DNA from: Tanypteryx hageni
Taxonomy: Eukaryota; Arthropoda; Insecta; Odonata; Petaluridae
DNA: 64,000 nt
Assembly: GCA_028673005.1 (NCBI GenBank)
Contig: CM054113.1
Location: 209,117,504-209,181,503, forward strand
Direction of reading: 5' to 3'
Positions within the stretch are counted from its first letter, which is position 1, and each line of letters begins with the position of its first letter. The translations under genes and the position numbers were made by a program. The notes below the pieces were generated by a model. That model was not told the DNA's origin and made no database searches. It was given only the letters and a program-made list of their open reading frames with translations. Below, piece by piece: positions 1 through 11,650 of the stretch.

Positions 1-828
1 TTTATTGTTTTATGGATGGGATTGAGGGAATCACGATATGGTCGGCTGCCACAATAGGGGTCGCGACAAGATTGGCTGCCGTAAGAAATCGCAGGTGCAT
101 GAAATTTGAGAAGCGCTGCTCTAATGTAAACACGACACAGCTATACCCACTGATCGGAAAAGGAAAACCCTGAAGAACGATCACCGATTACCGCTAAGAA
201 ATGCGCGTCGTCAATAGGACGCCATTAATGTACATGTGGACTGTTGATAAGTGTTAAAATCCTTATCACCCCGGGAACGGGTTATTAAAAAAGATGGCAA
301 GCGGACTAACCTAACACACTTCATGGCCTTCGCTTCGAGTATTTCCTCCAGTATTCCGTGACGGGCAAAGAAAGACGCGTCGGACCCATCGAACGGAAAA
401 TACCGACATCACAGCATCCTGGTCACGAATCCACCAACGACAACATACACACGCCAAGAAATCCTTCCGCGCACCTTCGCTTCCTTTTACGCGATGGACG
501 TCACAATCTGCACCGATCTCAACACCCTCTTAAAACACCACCACACCCGACAAAATCCTGCATTTTACACCGTCGAGCGAATCCGTCACGCGGGAGATTA
601 CGGTCTCCCTCGATGGCAAATTCTTGGCACGGAGGAGACACCAGAATTGAGTGGGTTAGAAAGGGGTCAAAGTGACAGATGGGGTGTGGGTGCCGTTGAG
701 GAAAAGATAAAGGGAGCGAAGGGAGAGAGGGCGTGGTAGGACCGGGAGGAATAAAACAAAAGACTCCTTAATTAACCGATCGAACAGCATGAGGAGGCGT
801 ACCGGTCTGAAAGGCCGGCGTCGCATAG
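1..828. other. Intergenic, nothing recognised
   Basis: Mixed-composition DNA. Short overlapping reading frames on both strands resemble no protein I know and lack splice-bounded coding structure. No repeat with clear ends is visible. Confidence 0.5.
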
Positions 829-1086
829 GAAAGTGGAGGAAGAGACTGAGAGCGTAAGAGGGAGGGGGAAAGAGGGAGGGGGAAAGAGGGAGGGGGAAAG
901 AGGGAGGGGGAAAGAGGGAGGGGGAAAGAGGGAAGGGGAAAGAGGGAAGGGGAAAGAAAGGGGGAAGAGGGGGGGAGGGAATGAGAGGGGGAGGGAGGAA
1001 GAGAGTGCGAGGAAGAGAGTGGGAGGAAGAGAGTGGGAGGAAGAGAGTGGGAGGAAGAGAGGGACGAAGAGAGGGGAGGAGAGAGT
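829..1086 (+). repeat. Purine-rich minisatellite, about 14-bp unit
   Basis: The plus strand is almost pure A/G. The core at about 860-955 repeats a 14-base unit of the form AGAGGGAGGGGGAA, then degrades into GGAAGAGAGTGG units towards 1086. Open frames across it encode only Pro/Ser/Leu or Gly/Glu/Arg strings and come from the repeat. Confidence 0.85.
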
Positions 1087-1215
1087 TCACGTACACTGCA
1101 GACTCGACGGAAAATGAGTCACAGAGGGTATAGGTCGCAGCACAATGTCGTTTTGGCGTCATCGAATGGAGGGGAAAAGAAAAGAGGTTGGTTGGGTATT
1201 GAAGGATCGTAGTTG

Positions 1216-1412
1216 GCGGGGAGGAGGGTGAGAGTGGAGGGAGAGAGTGGAGGGAGAAAGTGGAAAAAGAGGCGAAGGGCAGACGAGAGGTGAAGAGGGA
1301 GAGAGAAAGGGAGCGAGAAATGGGTTAGGTGAATGAAGGGGAGAAAGGGCCAAGTCAAGAGACAGAGAGAGAGATAGGGGGAGAAGGGTATGAAGGGAGG
1401 GAAGAAACAAAG
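1216..1412 (+). repeat. Purine-rich degenerate simple repeat
   Basis: A second A/G-rich stretch about 130 bp after the first, made of irregular GGAGGGAGAGAGTGG-like and GAGAGAGA units. Its purine strand is the plus strand, as in the tract before it. Confidence 0.75.
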
Positions 1413-4400
1413 GAACGACTAAATTGAAAAACGGAAGGCATTTTGAGGGGTTCGTGCCACACGCTTTCGCATGTAATCCGAAATCAGCGGTTGAGATTTG
1501 ATTCGAAAGGAAAGAGAAGCGAATCCTTCCTAATTGGGCGATATCGGAATAATGCCGTAGGGAGTCATCGAAGACGGATGGGCGATGTGCGTGCGTGCTT
1601 TTTCCTATAATCTTCCTCCGACTCTCTCCGCCAGACTAATGCCTTCGACACGATGCAACGGCGGAGCGGCGGTGTAGAGAAGCCTTGCCAATAGTCATTA
1701 CAGAACCTACATGCGCAAAAATGTATAAAATACACACAAAAAATTATTATTTTATTCGGAATGAAATGCTGACTCGGGGCCTTCCACCCACACAGGCTCA
1801 CGTCGTTAGGGGAAGAGGAAGGAGACGTCCTTTCAGCACGAATAGCATAAAGAGAGGGTGAGAGAAATAAACCTAGCGGAAGAGAAATCGAAAACTCGAG
1901 TGACAAAATGCGCCATACTCATTCTTATTTTCATCTGACGTTTTCGCCCTTGCCGTGGATGATGGCCGCACCAATCTCGAAGATTTTTTAGGAACGATAA
2001 GCTACTAAACGATAGTAGGTCCGAAGTTGAAAACGAGGGTCGGCTTTTAGAAATTCAAATTTCAGGGAACGGAACAATTACTTTGAAAAATAATAAGAAG
2101 AGGAAGTTAAGAGGAATGGAAAAGGTCAGAGAGAGAGAGGGAGGCAATAATGTCGAACTGCTCCCAGAGTTTGGCAATAGCGGGATGGCGGAAATGGTGA
2201 CGGACAAGGAAACAGCATCAGTAAACATGACCTTTACGATACAGCGACCAGCATCCCGATGCAGACACGCCGTCTAACTTGATATTGTGGCTCATGGCAC
2301 GGAGAGATGTGCGGGAGAAGGAGAGGGACGGAAGCGGCGGGCGCCGTGCGCTAAGGACGAAGTCCACAAGAGTGGAGGAAGAAGGGGGAGAGGACGAGAA
2401 AGGGGAAGCAAGAGTATGAGGACGTATTACATGTCATATCGGTACCGATATGAGAAGTTAGTAATCATTGTAAGGTTGACGGACGCTAATTGAAAGCCGC
2501 CTCTTATTTTTTGACAATAAGATGAATAATGATTAATTCACGACCGAAACACGGAGGCAAATCCACGAACACCCAGTCCATTCAATCGGGAAAACAATGA
2601 AAATGTAATGTTAACAATGGAAGCTGAAGCACGATTACAATGCAAAAATGGCTATGAGGCTGATCTCCTTACGTAAAACATCACACAAACATATGAAAGG
2701 CGAAAATAATTCGGTAAAAGTTTTCTTAAATGACAACACGGGCTAATGCTGCAGGCAAGTAAATGTGGATTTTTCTGCAAAGAAAATATTTAATACTTTA
2801 CGACTGTTTTCTTGTTGTTTTAAATCAGACGGAAAAGGAGAGAGCGAGGAGGGAATGAACTCCAATAAGGGTCCCCAAAAGGATCAGCTCTTGCCGTCGA
2901 CGTATGGCTTCCGGCTCGGTCAAAAAATACGTACAAGAGGAGTCAATTTTGCGGGAAGAAAAAAGAGGATTATTATAACGTGATTAGGTACGTCACTACA
3001 TTTAAAGTTTTTTGTATCCAATACAGTACCGCCAGCTCAAAAAGATTAAGGAAAACATTGGCGATGAAAAATTTTAAATTATGAACATACGAACGAAAAT
3101 ACAATGGATAAAATATGATATCAAACGACATAAAGTTTGTCTAGCGGAAAACATATTACCATCCAAAACGGCTGTGAAATCAAACGAGTGGACACGTGTA
3201 TTTTTGGCTAATCAACCTCTTGGATTATTATACAAAGGAGTGGACGCGTGCGTAAATTGGTCTGATAACAAATTACAAAACGCGTGTTTTAATTAGATAG
3301 CGCTCAATTCCATTGTGGGTAATGCTGATTGTGTTTATTTTTCCCTTTATTCAACACAACAATGAGAAATGAGAATGTGGCCTCTCTATTCATGTTCATT
3401 TTAATCGTTTTTCTTTTATAATAAGTATTTTCTCATTTAATGCTATTTCTCTCTATTTTCTTTCCGTCACTTCTCCAATTTTGTCATCTCAATTCCTCTT
3501 TAACTCACCTACTGTCTCTTCTCTTCCTAGAAATCACATTACCTTTTTAACCTCTCCAACGACTCCACACCTTAAAGATATGTTATAGATATATTTATTT
3601 ACCTTCTGCATAAATCATTACGAAAATTCATCGCCGGTGTTCTAAAAAATGATTATGAAAAATAAATTGTATATCGCCACAAGCATGAATTATGACGCAT
3701 AACGATGCATTACCACATCAAAATCTTACATTTAGAAAGTAGAGCAAAAACATGATCATAATAAATAATGAAACACCTCTTTCTTTCTGCTTGGTAATTA
3801 TATTCGGCACCTTTAGTGCACATAACCAAATAAAATCGGTACAAAACGCCAGAAAGTTATGATTTGACATACAATTGAGAGACGAACTCGGAAATTATAC
3901 CAAGATTGGGACTTGAGAACGGAATTCACTTTTTTCCGAAATTACAGCAAGAAATTCCAAATATGTATGCTCTAAATCGAAAGAGTGACGGGAAACACGT
4001 AATTCTCCAAGAATTTTAATAACATTTCCAATGAATATTTCGTGCGTTGTTTCCGCATTTGAGAACATCGGCTGAATTCCTGAATTTCCACAACGGCATA
4101 AGATTGATGCATGAGATCAATATGCCAGCTGAGAGATAAACTTATTTTTTTGGATTTTCCAGGCCATGTGTCCTCCACCACGGTTTCCGCTAATCTGCGG
4201 AAGTATCTCGATCCAAACAAGAGATTTTGACCAAACGCCGGGGACATTATCAGAGGAAGTGATAGGAGGAAGAGCAAGCTAACCCAGCTTAATTATACGG
4301 AGCATTATCATTAATAAATGCTGTTAATGCTTAAATAATTGTCGTTCTACCAGTAGATAAGTTAAAGCTATATAGGTTGCGTCATCCGTGTTATCTATTA

Positions 4401-4520
4401 AATTTTTCTCTGACGATCCCATTTCTTGTAACGGTCACGCTCGAATATCGCGAGGATTTTGTAGAAAAATATTTAAAATTCCATTAATTCAAATTTTATC
4501 GTCTTAAATAACTTAAGGAG
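1413..4520. other. AT-rich intergenic stretch, no gene recognised
   Basis: AT-rich, apparently unique sequence with a purine-biased patch near 2090-2420. A 101-codon minus-strand frame at 3972-4277 begins with a hydrophobic, signal-peptide-like run but resembles nothing I know and is treated as doubtful. Confidence 0.45.
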
Positions 4521-4597
4521 AAATTTTTGTATTCATGACGATATAAATATTCATTAAATTCTCGATGAATATTTATATCGTAATGAATACGAAATTT
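4521..4597. repeat. Near-perfect inverted repeat (hairpin), 26-bp arms
   Basis: The arms 4529-4554 and 4565-4590 are reverse complements with a single mismatch, around a 10-base spacer (4555-4564). A further 6-bp AAATTT pairing lies outside the arms (4521-4526 with 4592-4597) after a small interruption. The arms contain ATATAAATATTCAT. This could be a tiny fold-back element, or the precursor of a small hairpin RNA; the sequence alone does not decide. Confidence 0.8.
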
Positions 4598-7550
4598 CGT
4601 AGTGAATAAAATACCCATTTATCTTTACCAATGCTTATTTATTAGATTAATTTCGTCCTCAAGACCATCCTCGGTTCATTAAATTGTTTTAAATGAAACC
4701 GGATAATGGACTCCTACTTTCAACTAATAGTTCCAAGGGCGGGCGGAATGGAGACCTCACCGCTGCAGTTCCGCAACGCTTAAGAATGCGGCAATTTTCT
4801 CTCTCTCTTTGTGATTCCGACTTCCGCGTATATTATCGACGCCCTTCTGCAGCGATTTCGCCAATTTTTCGTTTCAATAAACACGATCCGTTACGCGGAA
4901 ACATGTGGAGTGGCAGAAAAAAGTATGCCACGCTTGGCCGAGGATTCTTGAAACTTCTTGAACGGGTAAACAAATGCTTATGCATTACTCCCGCAGCCAC
5001 AAAACAACTGAGTTAACCATACGCGTTTCTTTCATTTAAAAAGCAGTCACCTCAGTGCCAGTTTCTATCACAATCGAATATGGTTTCGAGTCAAATTTTA
5101 CGGATCTCTTTCTCATCTCATCTCTTTCTTCAGGGGCCACATAAAACGCCCTAAGGGGTCGCATGCGGCCCGTGGACCGTAGCTTATTCACCCTTGCCAG
5201 TGACTACTGTTACTCAGTTGTTGGAATGGGTTAAACACCAAAACGATTTCCATGGTTGCGAACTTAATGACTAGCATGTCACCATTTTTTCTCAGACATT
5301 TCCAATCTAAAGTCGGGAGAGGAAAATTAGGCAGATAATTTTTCTCTTAAACGATAGTCACCAATTAGCACTGTATATATTTCCGAACAAAAAGAAAACA
5401 AATTTGTTATTTCACAAACTTTCTTTTATGTTGATTTATAAGAGTACGAATGCGTCGTGTAAAACGTAAAGACGGGGAAATCACGTGGAAAATAAAATTT
5501 CATCCTCTCCTCAAATTGAAGAAAGAGAATAGTAATCTATGGAGAAAATTAAGCGAGTAAATACGGTTAATTAGTCGCGCGCTACATAATAATACGCAAC
5601 ATCACTAAAATTCTGGGAAATATTTTCGGGATAAAATCTAAGCAAACGTATTATAATACTTAGTCCAGCTCATTAAAGAAAATATTTTCCACATTAATTA
5701 AACCTAAATTTCGAACATGATCTAGGAGTTATGCGGGGAATCAACCGCCATATGTGGCGAGGAGTGAACGTGCGTAAGATGTAGACAACAACTTTAACGA
5801 CGAACTTGACGACTTTGGCCTTAACATCGCTTCGTTTCATAATAAGAAACTTAAATCAAATTAAATTTTATCTTTCGGAAAACTTAATATGGCTTTGAAT
5901 TAGTTCAACAGACGATAATTCCCGCAGCCATAAAAAGGTCGAGAAAAGCGGATGCGCGTCATAGCTACCAAGTAGCCCTACTCAGTGGCACTAGACGATT
6001 GTCGATTAAAACCGCAAGTAAACCCGGCAATTCAATTTTAACTCCTTCATTACTTTAATTAAAGCAGCTTAATGTCTATAAGAAGTCCCAAATGTAATTT
6101 TATTCGTGCAAACTGTTGAAGACGGACTCGGCGATTATTTTTTGTAGTGATCCACCGAAGGGTGGCACGTTTAACGCGCTTCTCGGCGGGAGCCGACTTC
6201 TTCCAGTCTGTCGCAGCTGTCCTCTCGTGATTCAACGCATCCACTTTCTTCCTTTCATCGCATCCATTTGGTGAGGACACAATGCGCTCGAGCGCCATTC
6301 ACCCGCAGCCCCCGCGACAGATGGGGCGGCCGAGGGAGAAAAATGACGCGAAGGATGGCGGGACATGTCCTCCCCCGAGGACATTCCAATTTATTCCGGT
6401 GGAATACTTAAATGTTCCGAGAAAACGAGACGAAACGATTTCGAATCCGCATGCGTGGGCTGCAGTAGAAAGTTTTCAAATCTCAGCATATTTCGCAGGG
6501 GAGTCCAAAGGGGGAGGCGGGAAGTTTCTAGAAGGTGACATTCTGAGAAAGAAAACAAAGAATGTCGGGCGGAATACGAAATATCCAGGTTTTGGTGAAA
6601 CATTTTTTAAGGATAATTTATGAACTGAATCATCGACCTTGCGTCTTTGATATCATCAATTTGGCGATCGAGGCGATCCCTGCAGCCGTAAAAGGGTTGT
6701 TTTTAAGAACTGATGATCGGCGAATTATCACCGAGGACATACTTTGCGTCTAAAAAAATAGTCAATTGCTATCATTCTATATAGACGTTTCTTACAGAGG
6801 AGGAGGAGGATATAGGAGGATACTAATGTTTAGGCTATTCCAGATGAGCTGGAGATTCGAAATTTTTTCTTAGGTAGGATTTTGTGCAAAACCGACTAGA
6901 AAAAACGAAAATCATGAAAAAGTGCAAGAATGCGGCCGCTAAAAATTCGCAATTGTTTAAACAATTTTTCGGGGATTATGTATTTCCGCATGTGCTACGG
7001 AGTTGAAATTTTTTTATAAGTAGAATTCTTAAAAAAACGATATAGGGATTATACAAATTTTAATATTTTGATTTGTTTGGCAGTTAAAAATTCTTAAAGT
7101 TTAAACAAATAGATAACTGTTTAGGTACTACGGGATGAGTTAGGAAGCTGAAATTTTCAAATCATTTACAGAGTAGTGAATTTGCACAAATAAACATTTC
7201 AATTTTACCATATATGAATTGCGGCGGCCGTTAAAAATTATTTAAATTTAAACAATTAGAAAAATATTATTTTACTTCTATTAGTGCTTCAACTTTCAAA
7301 TTTGGCTAAAATGTGTAGCATCAGTACCCCATAATGAAGAAAGTGTAAAATTTATAAAATTGCAACATTTGCGGATTGTTTTAAACTATTATTTTTACAT
7401 AAGGGAAAAACGGAAATTGCTGCGGAGGTGAAATCTTTAGAATTAAAAGAATATTTGAAATGATGAAATGTCTGTCTGAAAAATGAATGTTTTTTCAAGG
7501 TGGTATGAAATGCTTGCAGTATGCAAGCACCAAATACTAGTGTTCTATAT
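4598..7550. other. AT-rich intergenic stretch with three related short motifs
   Basis: No gene recognised. A short motif CYGCAGCCRYAAAA occurs at 4991, 5922 and 6680, all on the plus strand. At 5134-5205 there is a diverged fragment resembling hAT-type MITE ends seen elsewhere in this window (GCATGCGGCCCGTGGACC, compare 34151-34172). Confidence 0.4.
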
Positions 7551-7823
7551 AAGTATTTCTCAACCGCCGGTCCGCGGACCCCTGCCGGTCCGCGGTCCAA
7601 TATTGGCTGGCCCGTGATATTCCATTTTTCTCATAAAAATTTGATAATGTGCAGCATTGGTTAATGAAAGGCTTGTGTTTTAGTTGTCAAAGTGTAGCAA
7701 TGTAAAATGATTGGTGGTTTAAAATTGATTCTATCGGTCCTTGGTGGATTATTCAGATAATACACCGGTCCGCGGTAAACTTTGTTATTAAAACGGTCCG
7801 CATTGCACTTTCGGTTAACCAAT
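7551..7823 (+). mobile_element. hAT-type MITE, degraded copy (same family as 51360-51639)
   Basis: This matches the element at 51360-51639 along its length. Shared blocks are TCTCAACCGCCGGTCCG at the 5' end, the internal AATGATTGGTGGTTTAAAA, TCCTTGGTGGATTATTCAG and repeated CCGGTCCGCGG words. The terminal repeats are more eroded than in the other copy. A possible 8-bp target duplication is TTCTATAT (7543-7550) against TTCTAATA (7824-7831), two mismatches. Non-autonomous and non-coding; by divergence it is the older of the two copies. Confidence 0.75.
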
Positions 7824-7959
7824 TTCTAATACCGGGTCTAAACCAAGTCAACAAGAACGCAACAATGTCTTTTGCGAAAAAATTCCACTTTTTTGGCAAG
7901 TTGTTTTGTTTCCGCCTCGAGGTGTTCCTAAAAACTGCCGTCGCCGAAATTTCTAAACG

Positions 7960-8118
7960 ATTGCAACAAGTAGCCGCAGTTTTGCCGAAAACGACACAGT
8001 TACTGTTTTGTCGACTTGGTGTAGACTCGGCATGAAACAAAACAAGTTGCAAAAAAGTCGCAGATTTGTCGCAAAAGACAAAGTTGCTGTTTTGCCGACT
8101 TGGTACAAATCCGACATA
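7960..8118 (+). repeat. Degenerate tandem duplication, about 84-bp unit
   Basis: Two adjacent units share the order: AAGT-GCAG or AAGTCGCAG, then TTTTGCCG, then GTTACTGTTTTGTCGACTTGGT (first) or GTTGCTGTTTTGCCGACTTGGT (second; both shown for comparison at about 7993 and 8081). Minus-strand frames through the pair show matching peptide repeats. There is no sign of selection for coding. Confidence 0.5.
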
Positions 8119-8349
8119 AGGGACCACAAAATCGAGTGAAAAACATTTTTCTCTCCGTCTAAAAAATTTTCAACTGTCCGAAATGTGAGATTCGTTCCAT
8201 CAAGGATGCGGGAGACCATTTGGCGTCACCATACCGTCATTTCAACGCGGAATTTCGCACATTTTACCGAACTTCACATAACCGGCCAAGGGAATTCATC
8301 ACTCACTCCCGGCTGTCCCTGGACCAAAATTCCTATTAATCTCCGAATG
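8119..8349. other. Intergenic, nothing recognised
   Basis: Short mixed-composition stretch between the tandem duplication and the next purine tract, with no recognisable feature. Confidence 0.4.
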
Positions 8350-8590
8350 GTGGGAAGCGAAGCAAGAAAGAAAGAATGCAGAGTGAGGCTGGAAAGTGAG
8401 AAGGAAAGGATGGAGAGAGGGTAAAAAATTGAGGAAGAAAGGGAGAAAAAAACGGTAAAGAGAAAAAAATAGTGAGGAGCGGAGGAAGTGGTATGGAGTG
8501 AGATGGAGGAGGAGGAAAGGAGGAGGGAGCCGAAGGAAATAGAGTAGACGAAGGAAGGGGGTGGGGAGAGGAAGGAATAACAGGAGGGAG
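8350..8590 (+). repeat. Purine-rich degenerate tract
   Basis: Irregular plus-strand A/G sequence of GGAGGA, GGAAAG and GAGAGG words with few pyrimidines, without a stable repeat unit. Confidence 0.7.
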
Positions 8591-8620
8591 TCTGGGCGGA
8601 TGTGGTGCGCCATAGAAACT

Positions 8621-8629
8621 AGATGGCGC
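8621..8629 (+). promoter_or_regulatory. Possible CTCF-like site (AGATGGCGC)
   Basis: The nonamer AGATGGCGC matches the core of the Drosophila CTCF insulator motif, and CCACAGAGGGCG follows 20 bases later. Short-motif evidence only; chance occurrence is quite possible. Confidence 0.25.
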
Positions 8630-8980
8630 TAGAGGGAATTCTCCGCCACAGAGGGCGTCATAGTTTCCTGAAACCGCTTCTCCGTTCGGAATGGACGACG
8701 ACGACCGTTATACACAGAGAGAGAGGGCCCGCCATAATCCTCTCCACAGGAAAAAAAGTTCCCAAGGCCACACACACAGGAATGGACGCTCGACACACGC
8801 ACATCGGGAGGATGAGGCTTTTTGGGGCCACGGGGAGAGAGAGATGTGGGGGAGGAAATACTCGCGGCGGAATCCGGCGTGGCGCTGCGGTGGGTCGCAT
8901 ACGTGTCGCTATGACGATCACGGGATGATATGGTGAGAGTGGGACAGGCGTCTATCAGTAGTGCGGGTTCCACGGGTGGC

Positions 8981-9334
8981 AGAGAGTGATAGGGGATGGG
9001 AAGAAAGGGAGGAGGGAGAAAAAAGGAGGGGGATGGAGAGAAAATGAGGGGAGAGAAAAGGAGGGGATGAAAAGGAGGGGATGAAAAGGAGGGGATGAAA
9101 AGGAGGGGGAGAAAAGGAGGGGGGAGAAAAGGAGGGGGGAGAAAAGGAGGGGGAAGAAAAGGAGGGGGGATAAAAGGAGTAGGGAAGAAAAGGAGTGGAG
9201 GGAAAGAGGGGGGGAAGAGAAAAAGAGGGGGAGAAAAAGAGGTGGGGAGAAAAAGAAGGGGGAGAAAAAGAGGGGGGAAGAGGGGAGAGAAAAAGAGAGG
9301 GAGAAAAGGAGGAGAAAGGAGAGGGAGAGAAATG
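8981..9334 (+). repeat. Purine-rich minisatellite, 14-16-bp units
   Basis: A/G-rich plus strand. From about 9055 to 9180 it is a regular array of GGAGGGGATGAAAA, then GGAGGGGGGAGAAAA units; later units drift to AAAAAGAGGGGGAG. The many overlapping Ser/Pro/Phe and Lys/Gly/Arg frames across it are repeat artefacts. Confidence 0.85.
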
Positions 9335-9709
9335 GATATTTTGGCTTAATGACCTCTGGATATTTAGGACAATGAACTGGCGGGGGTGATCGACGGGGGG
9401 GAAACAACAACTACCGGTGCGATTCGAAGGTTCGACCTTCGGGACGCAGTGATATATGACGCACACAAAGGTCGGCAGAGAGGGAGATGCAGTTGGGGCG
9501 TGGCAGGAAAGCGAGAATGCAAACCAAGTTCTCATAAAGGAGGCGATTGTTTTCGTGCGAATCTTTGCGAGAATGGGGGGGAAGAAAAAGTTCACGTTAT
9601 ACTACTCTAAATTACTTCGATCTACTGATTAATAAAAAAACCTCAAAAGTAGCCCACAAATCGAAAGTTGGTGAATCGGGATCGGTTTTCCCGTACATGC
9701 ATTTATTAG
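9335..9709. other. Intergenic, nothing recognised
   Basis: Unique-looking sequence between the purine tract and the hAT coding remnant. It may contain the eroded start of that transposon, but no BED-type zinc finger coding or terminal repeat could be recognised. Confidence 0.4.
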
Positions 9710-10612
9710 GAGATTGCTAAAAGAAAGGGTAATTTTTTAAGCTTTATTGAGTACCTTTCGGAGTTTGATAGTTTTTTGAAAAGTCGTATGGAAAAGTTTG
9801 CTAATCCCGGAAAAGGAAATGTAAGTTATTTATGGCATACCACATGTGATGAATTTATAACTATAATGGGACGTGAAGTACGAAACAAATTAATGTCTAA
9901 TGTTAAGGAAGCTATGTATTTTTCCATAATTCTGGACTCCACTTTAGATGTAAGTCACATCGACCAGCTAACTTTTATTTTGAGATATGTTACTAACAAA
10001 GGAGACATAAAGGAGAGTTTTTATGGTTTTATTCCAGTCGAGCAGCATGATTCCGCATACTTAGAAAATGTAGTTTTGAAGACTATAAACGAATATTCAT
10101 TAGTTATTAAAAATTGTAGAGGCCAAACATATGACAATGCTGCAAACATGACTGGCAAATATTCTGGTGTGCAAGCGAGGTCAAAAGAACACAATGAAAC
10201 TGCTATTTATTTACAATGTGCCAATCATTCACTTAATTTAATAGGAAATTGTGTCGCTGAATCGTGTTCTGGGGCGTTACATTTTTTCGATTTTGTTCAA
10301 AATCTATACGTATATTTTTCGGCATTTACACGACGTTGGAATATTCTAATCAATAATTTGCCCAACACAAATTCTAAACACACAAAAATAATAAGCGATA
10401 CTAGATGGGCAGCAAGAGCAGTTTCAGCTTTAAAGCAAAATTACAAAAATATTAAGAAAGCTTTAAACCAAATAATTACTCACGATAATGAAAAACCTAT
10501 TGGTAAATTAGAAGTCCAAAAGTTATCAAATTGCTTTGATAACCACGAGATAGCTTTACTCACAGTCTTATGGGGCAATCACAAGCAAATCGCTTCAAGA
10601 CATGCAATCTAG
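9710..10612 (+). pseudogene. hAT-superfamily transposase fragment (DUF4371 / ZMYM1-like)
   Basis: A cut-and-paste transposase remnant. Coding similarity begins after an in-frame TAG at 9707-9709 and runs open to TAG at 10610-10612, about 300 codons. It resembles the DUF4371-type hAT transposases often annotated as zinc finger MYM-type 1-like or THAP12-like. Landmarks are NFLSFIEYLSEFDSFL at the start, the D-rich SIILDSTLDVSHIDQLT (first catalytic Asp region), the RGQTYDNAANMTGKYSGVQ block (second Asp) and CANHSLNLIGNCVAES. DTRWAARAVS follows near the end. The N-terminal BED/TTF zinc finger and the C-terminal dimerisation domain with the catalytic Glu are missing. The next bases continue transposase-like in another frame (about 10573-10640), so a frameshift ends it. 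Inactive. A related C-terminal piece lies at 11400-11640 on the opposite strand and may be a different copy. Confidence 0.85.
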
Positions 10613-10697
10613 TTTACTAAAGGGAGCAACTCTTCAGAGCCGATGAGCTGCTCTTTGTTTTCCTACATTACATACTTTGATATAATAAAGTATTATA

Positions 10698-10912
10698 CTG
10701 TATGTCCTCGTTATACGTGAACTTGACTTAAGTGGATTCACTTATACGCGATCGACAAAATAGGGATCATAAATCGATTCACACTAGCGGGATTCGCATT
10801 AACGCGATTTTGTACATGGAATTTTGTATGAGAAAATACGATTCGATGTGTGCGATTTCGATATAATATAATATTCGGGAGTGCATCTATCACGTAAATC
10901 GAGGACTACCTG
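10698..10912. mobile_element. pogo/Tigger-type MITE, 215 bp
   Basis: Terminal inverted repeats of about 22 bp. The left end is CTGTATGTCCTCGTTATACG. The right end, read in reverse complement, is CAGGTAGTCCTCGATTTACG. TA dinucleotides flank both sides (10696-10697 and 10913-10914), the target duplication expected of Tc1/mariner-Tigger elements. The interior has no coding capacity. The ends resemble those of Tigger elements generally but differ from the larger Tigger at 12471-14331. Confidence 0.75.
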
Positions 10913-11060
10913 TACTTGCATTCGCATCAAAAATTCAACTGATTATGCGATTTCGGAGAAAAAAATAACGAATTTGTATACTAGATTATACTCCAGGTTA
11001 GTTCAGCAATAATCGTCGCCATGGCAGTAATCTCGTTATGATTAATCAAAGATCAAAAAT

Positions 11061-11650
11061 CAGTGGCGGATTAATGTATCTGAAGGCCCCAGGCGCAAAA
11101 GATTCGGGGGGCACGCATTTAATCTACAAAAAAAATTATAATTTACGAATGGTAAAATGTATGCAGCAGGTTAAATAAATTGATTTACAGAAATGCATAA
11201 ATATAGAATTTAAACTGCACATTGAACATTATAAAATGTATTACAAAATATTATTATTGCATAAAAAATACATTACTTGCACATTGAAAAATAAACAAAA
11301 AATGAATTATTAACATAAATAAATAAATCAGATTATATTTGGTACTAACTAGTAATAAAAATCAATAAATATAATAGGAAGGATTAAATTGCTTTGCTTA
11401 CTTTTAATTTGGCAAAGCTTCATAATCAAATGTCTGAACTACATCATTTTCAATAAATAAAATTGCCAAATTACTTAAATGTGTTTGAGTTAAACTATTA
11501 CTATGGTAATTCTTTACTCGTTTAAGCAGCTAAAATGAACGTTCTCCACTTGCATTGCAAATGGGCATAGTTAAAAAGATTTTTTTTAATCGTCTTCACG
11601 TTGGGAAATGTAGATTGTAGAGAAAATTTTAGACTTTACAAAGATCATAA
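11061..11650 (-). mobile_element. hAT element fragment with C-terminal transposase coding (minus strand)
   Basis: At 11061 the sequence CAGTGGCGGATTAATGT looks like a hAT terminal inverted repeat. Read on the minus strand, 11404-11580 encodes the conserved hAT C-terminal dimerisation region. The landmarks are LTMPICNASGERSF, then after one stop codon LLKRVKNYHSN, LTQTHLSNLAILFIENDVV and a terminal TAA. The segment just upstream (in transposase direction) is in a shifted frame after a run of As, so there is at least one frameshift and one nonsense change. No matching far end or 8-bp duplication was found; the element is probably truncated. It may once have belonged to the same family as the plus-strand fragment at 9710-10612. 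Confidence 0.7.
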
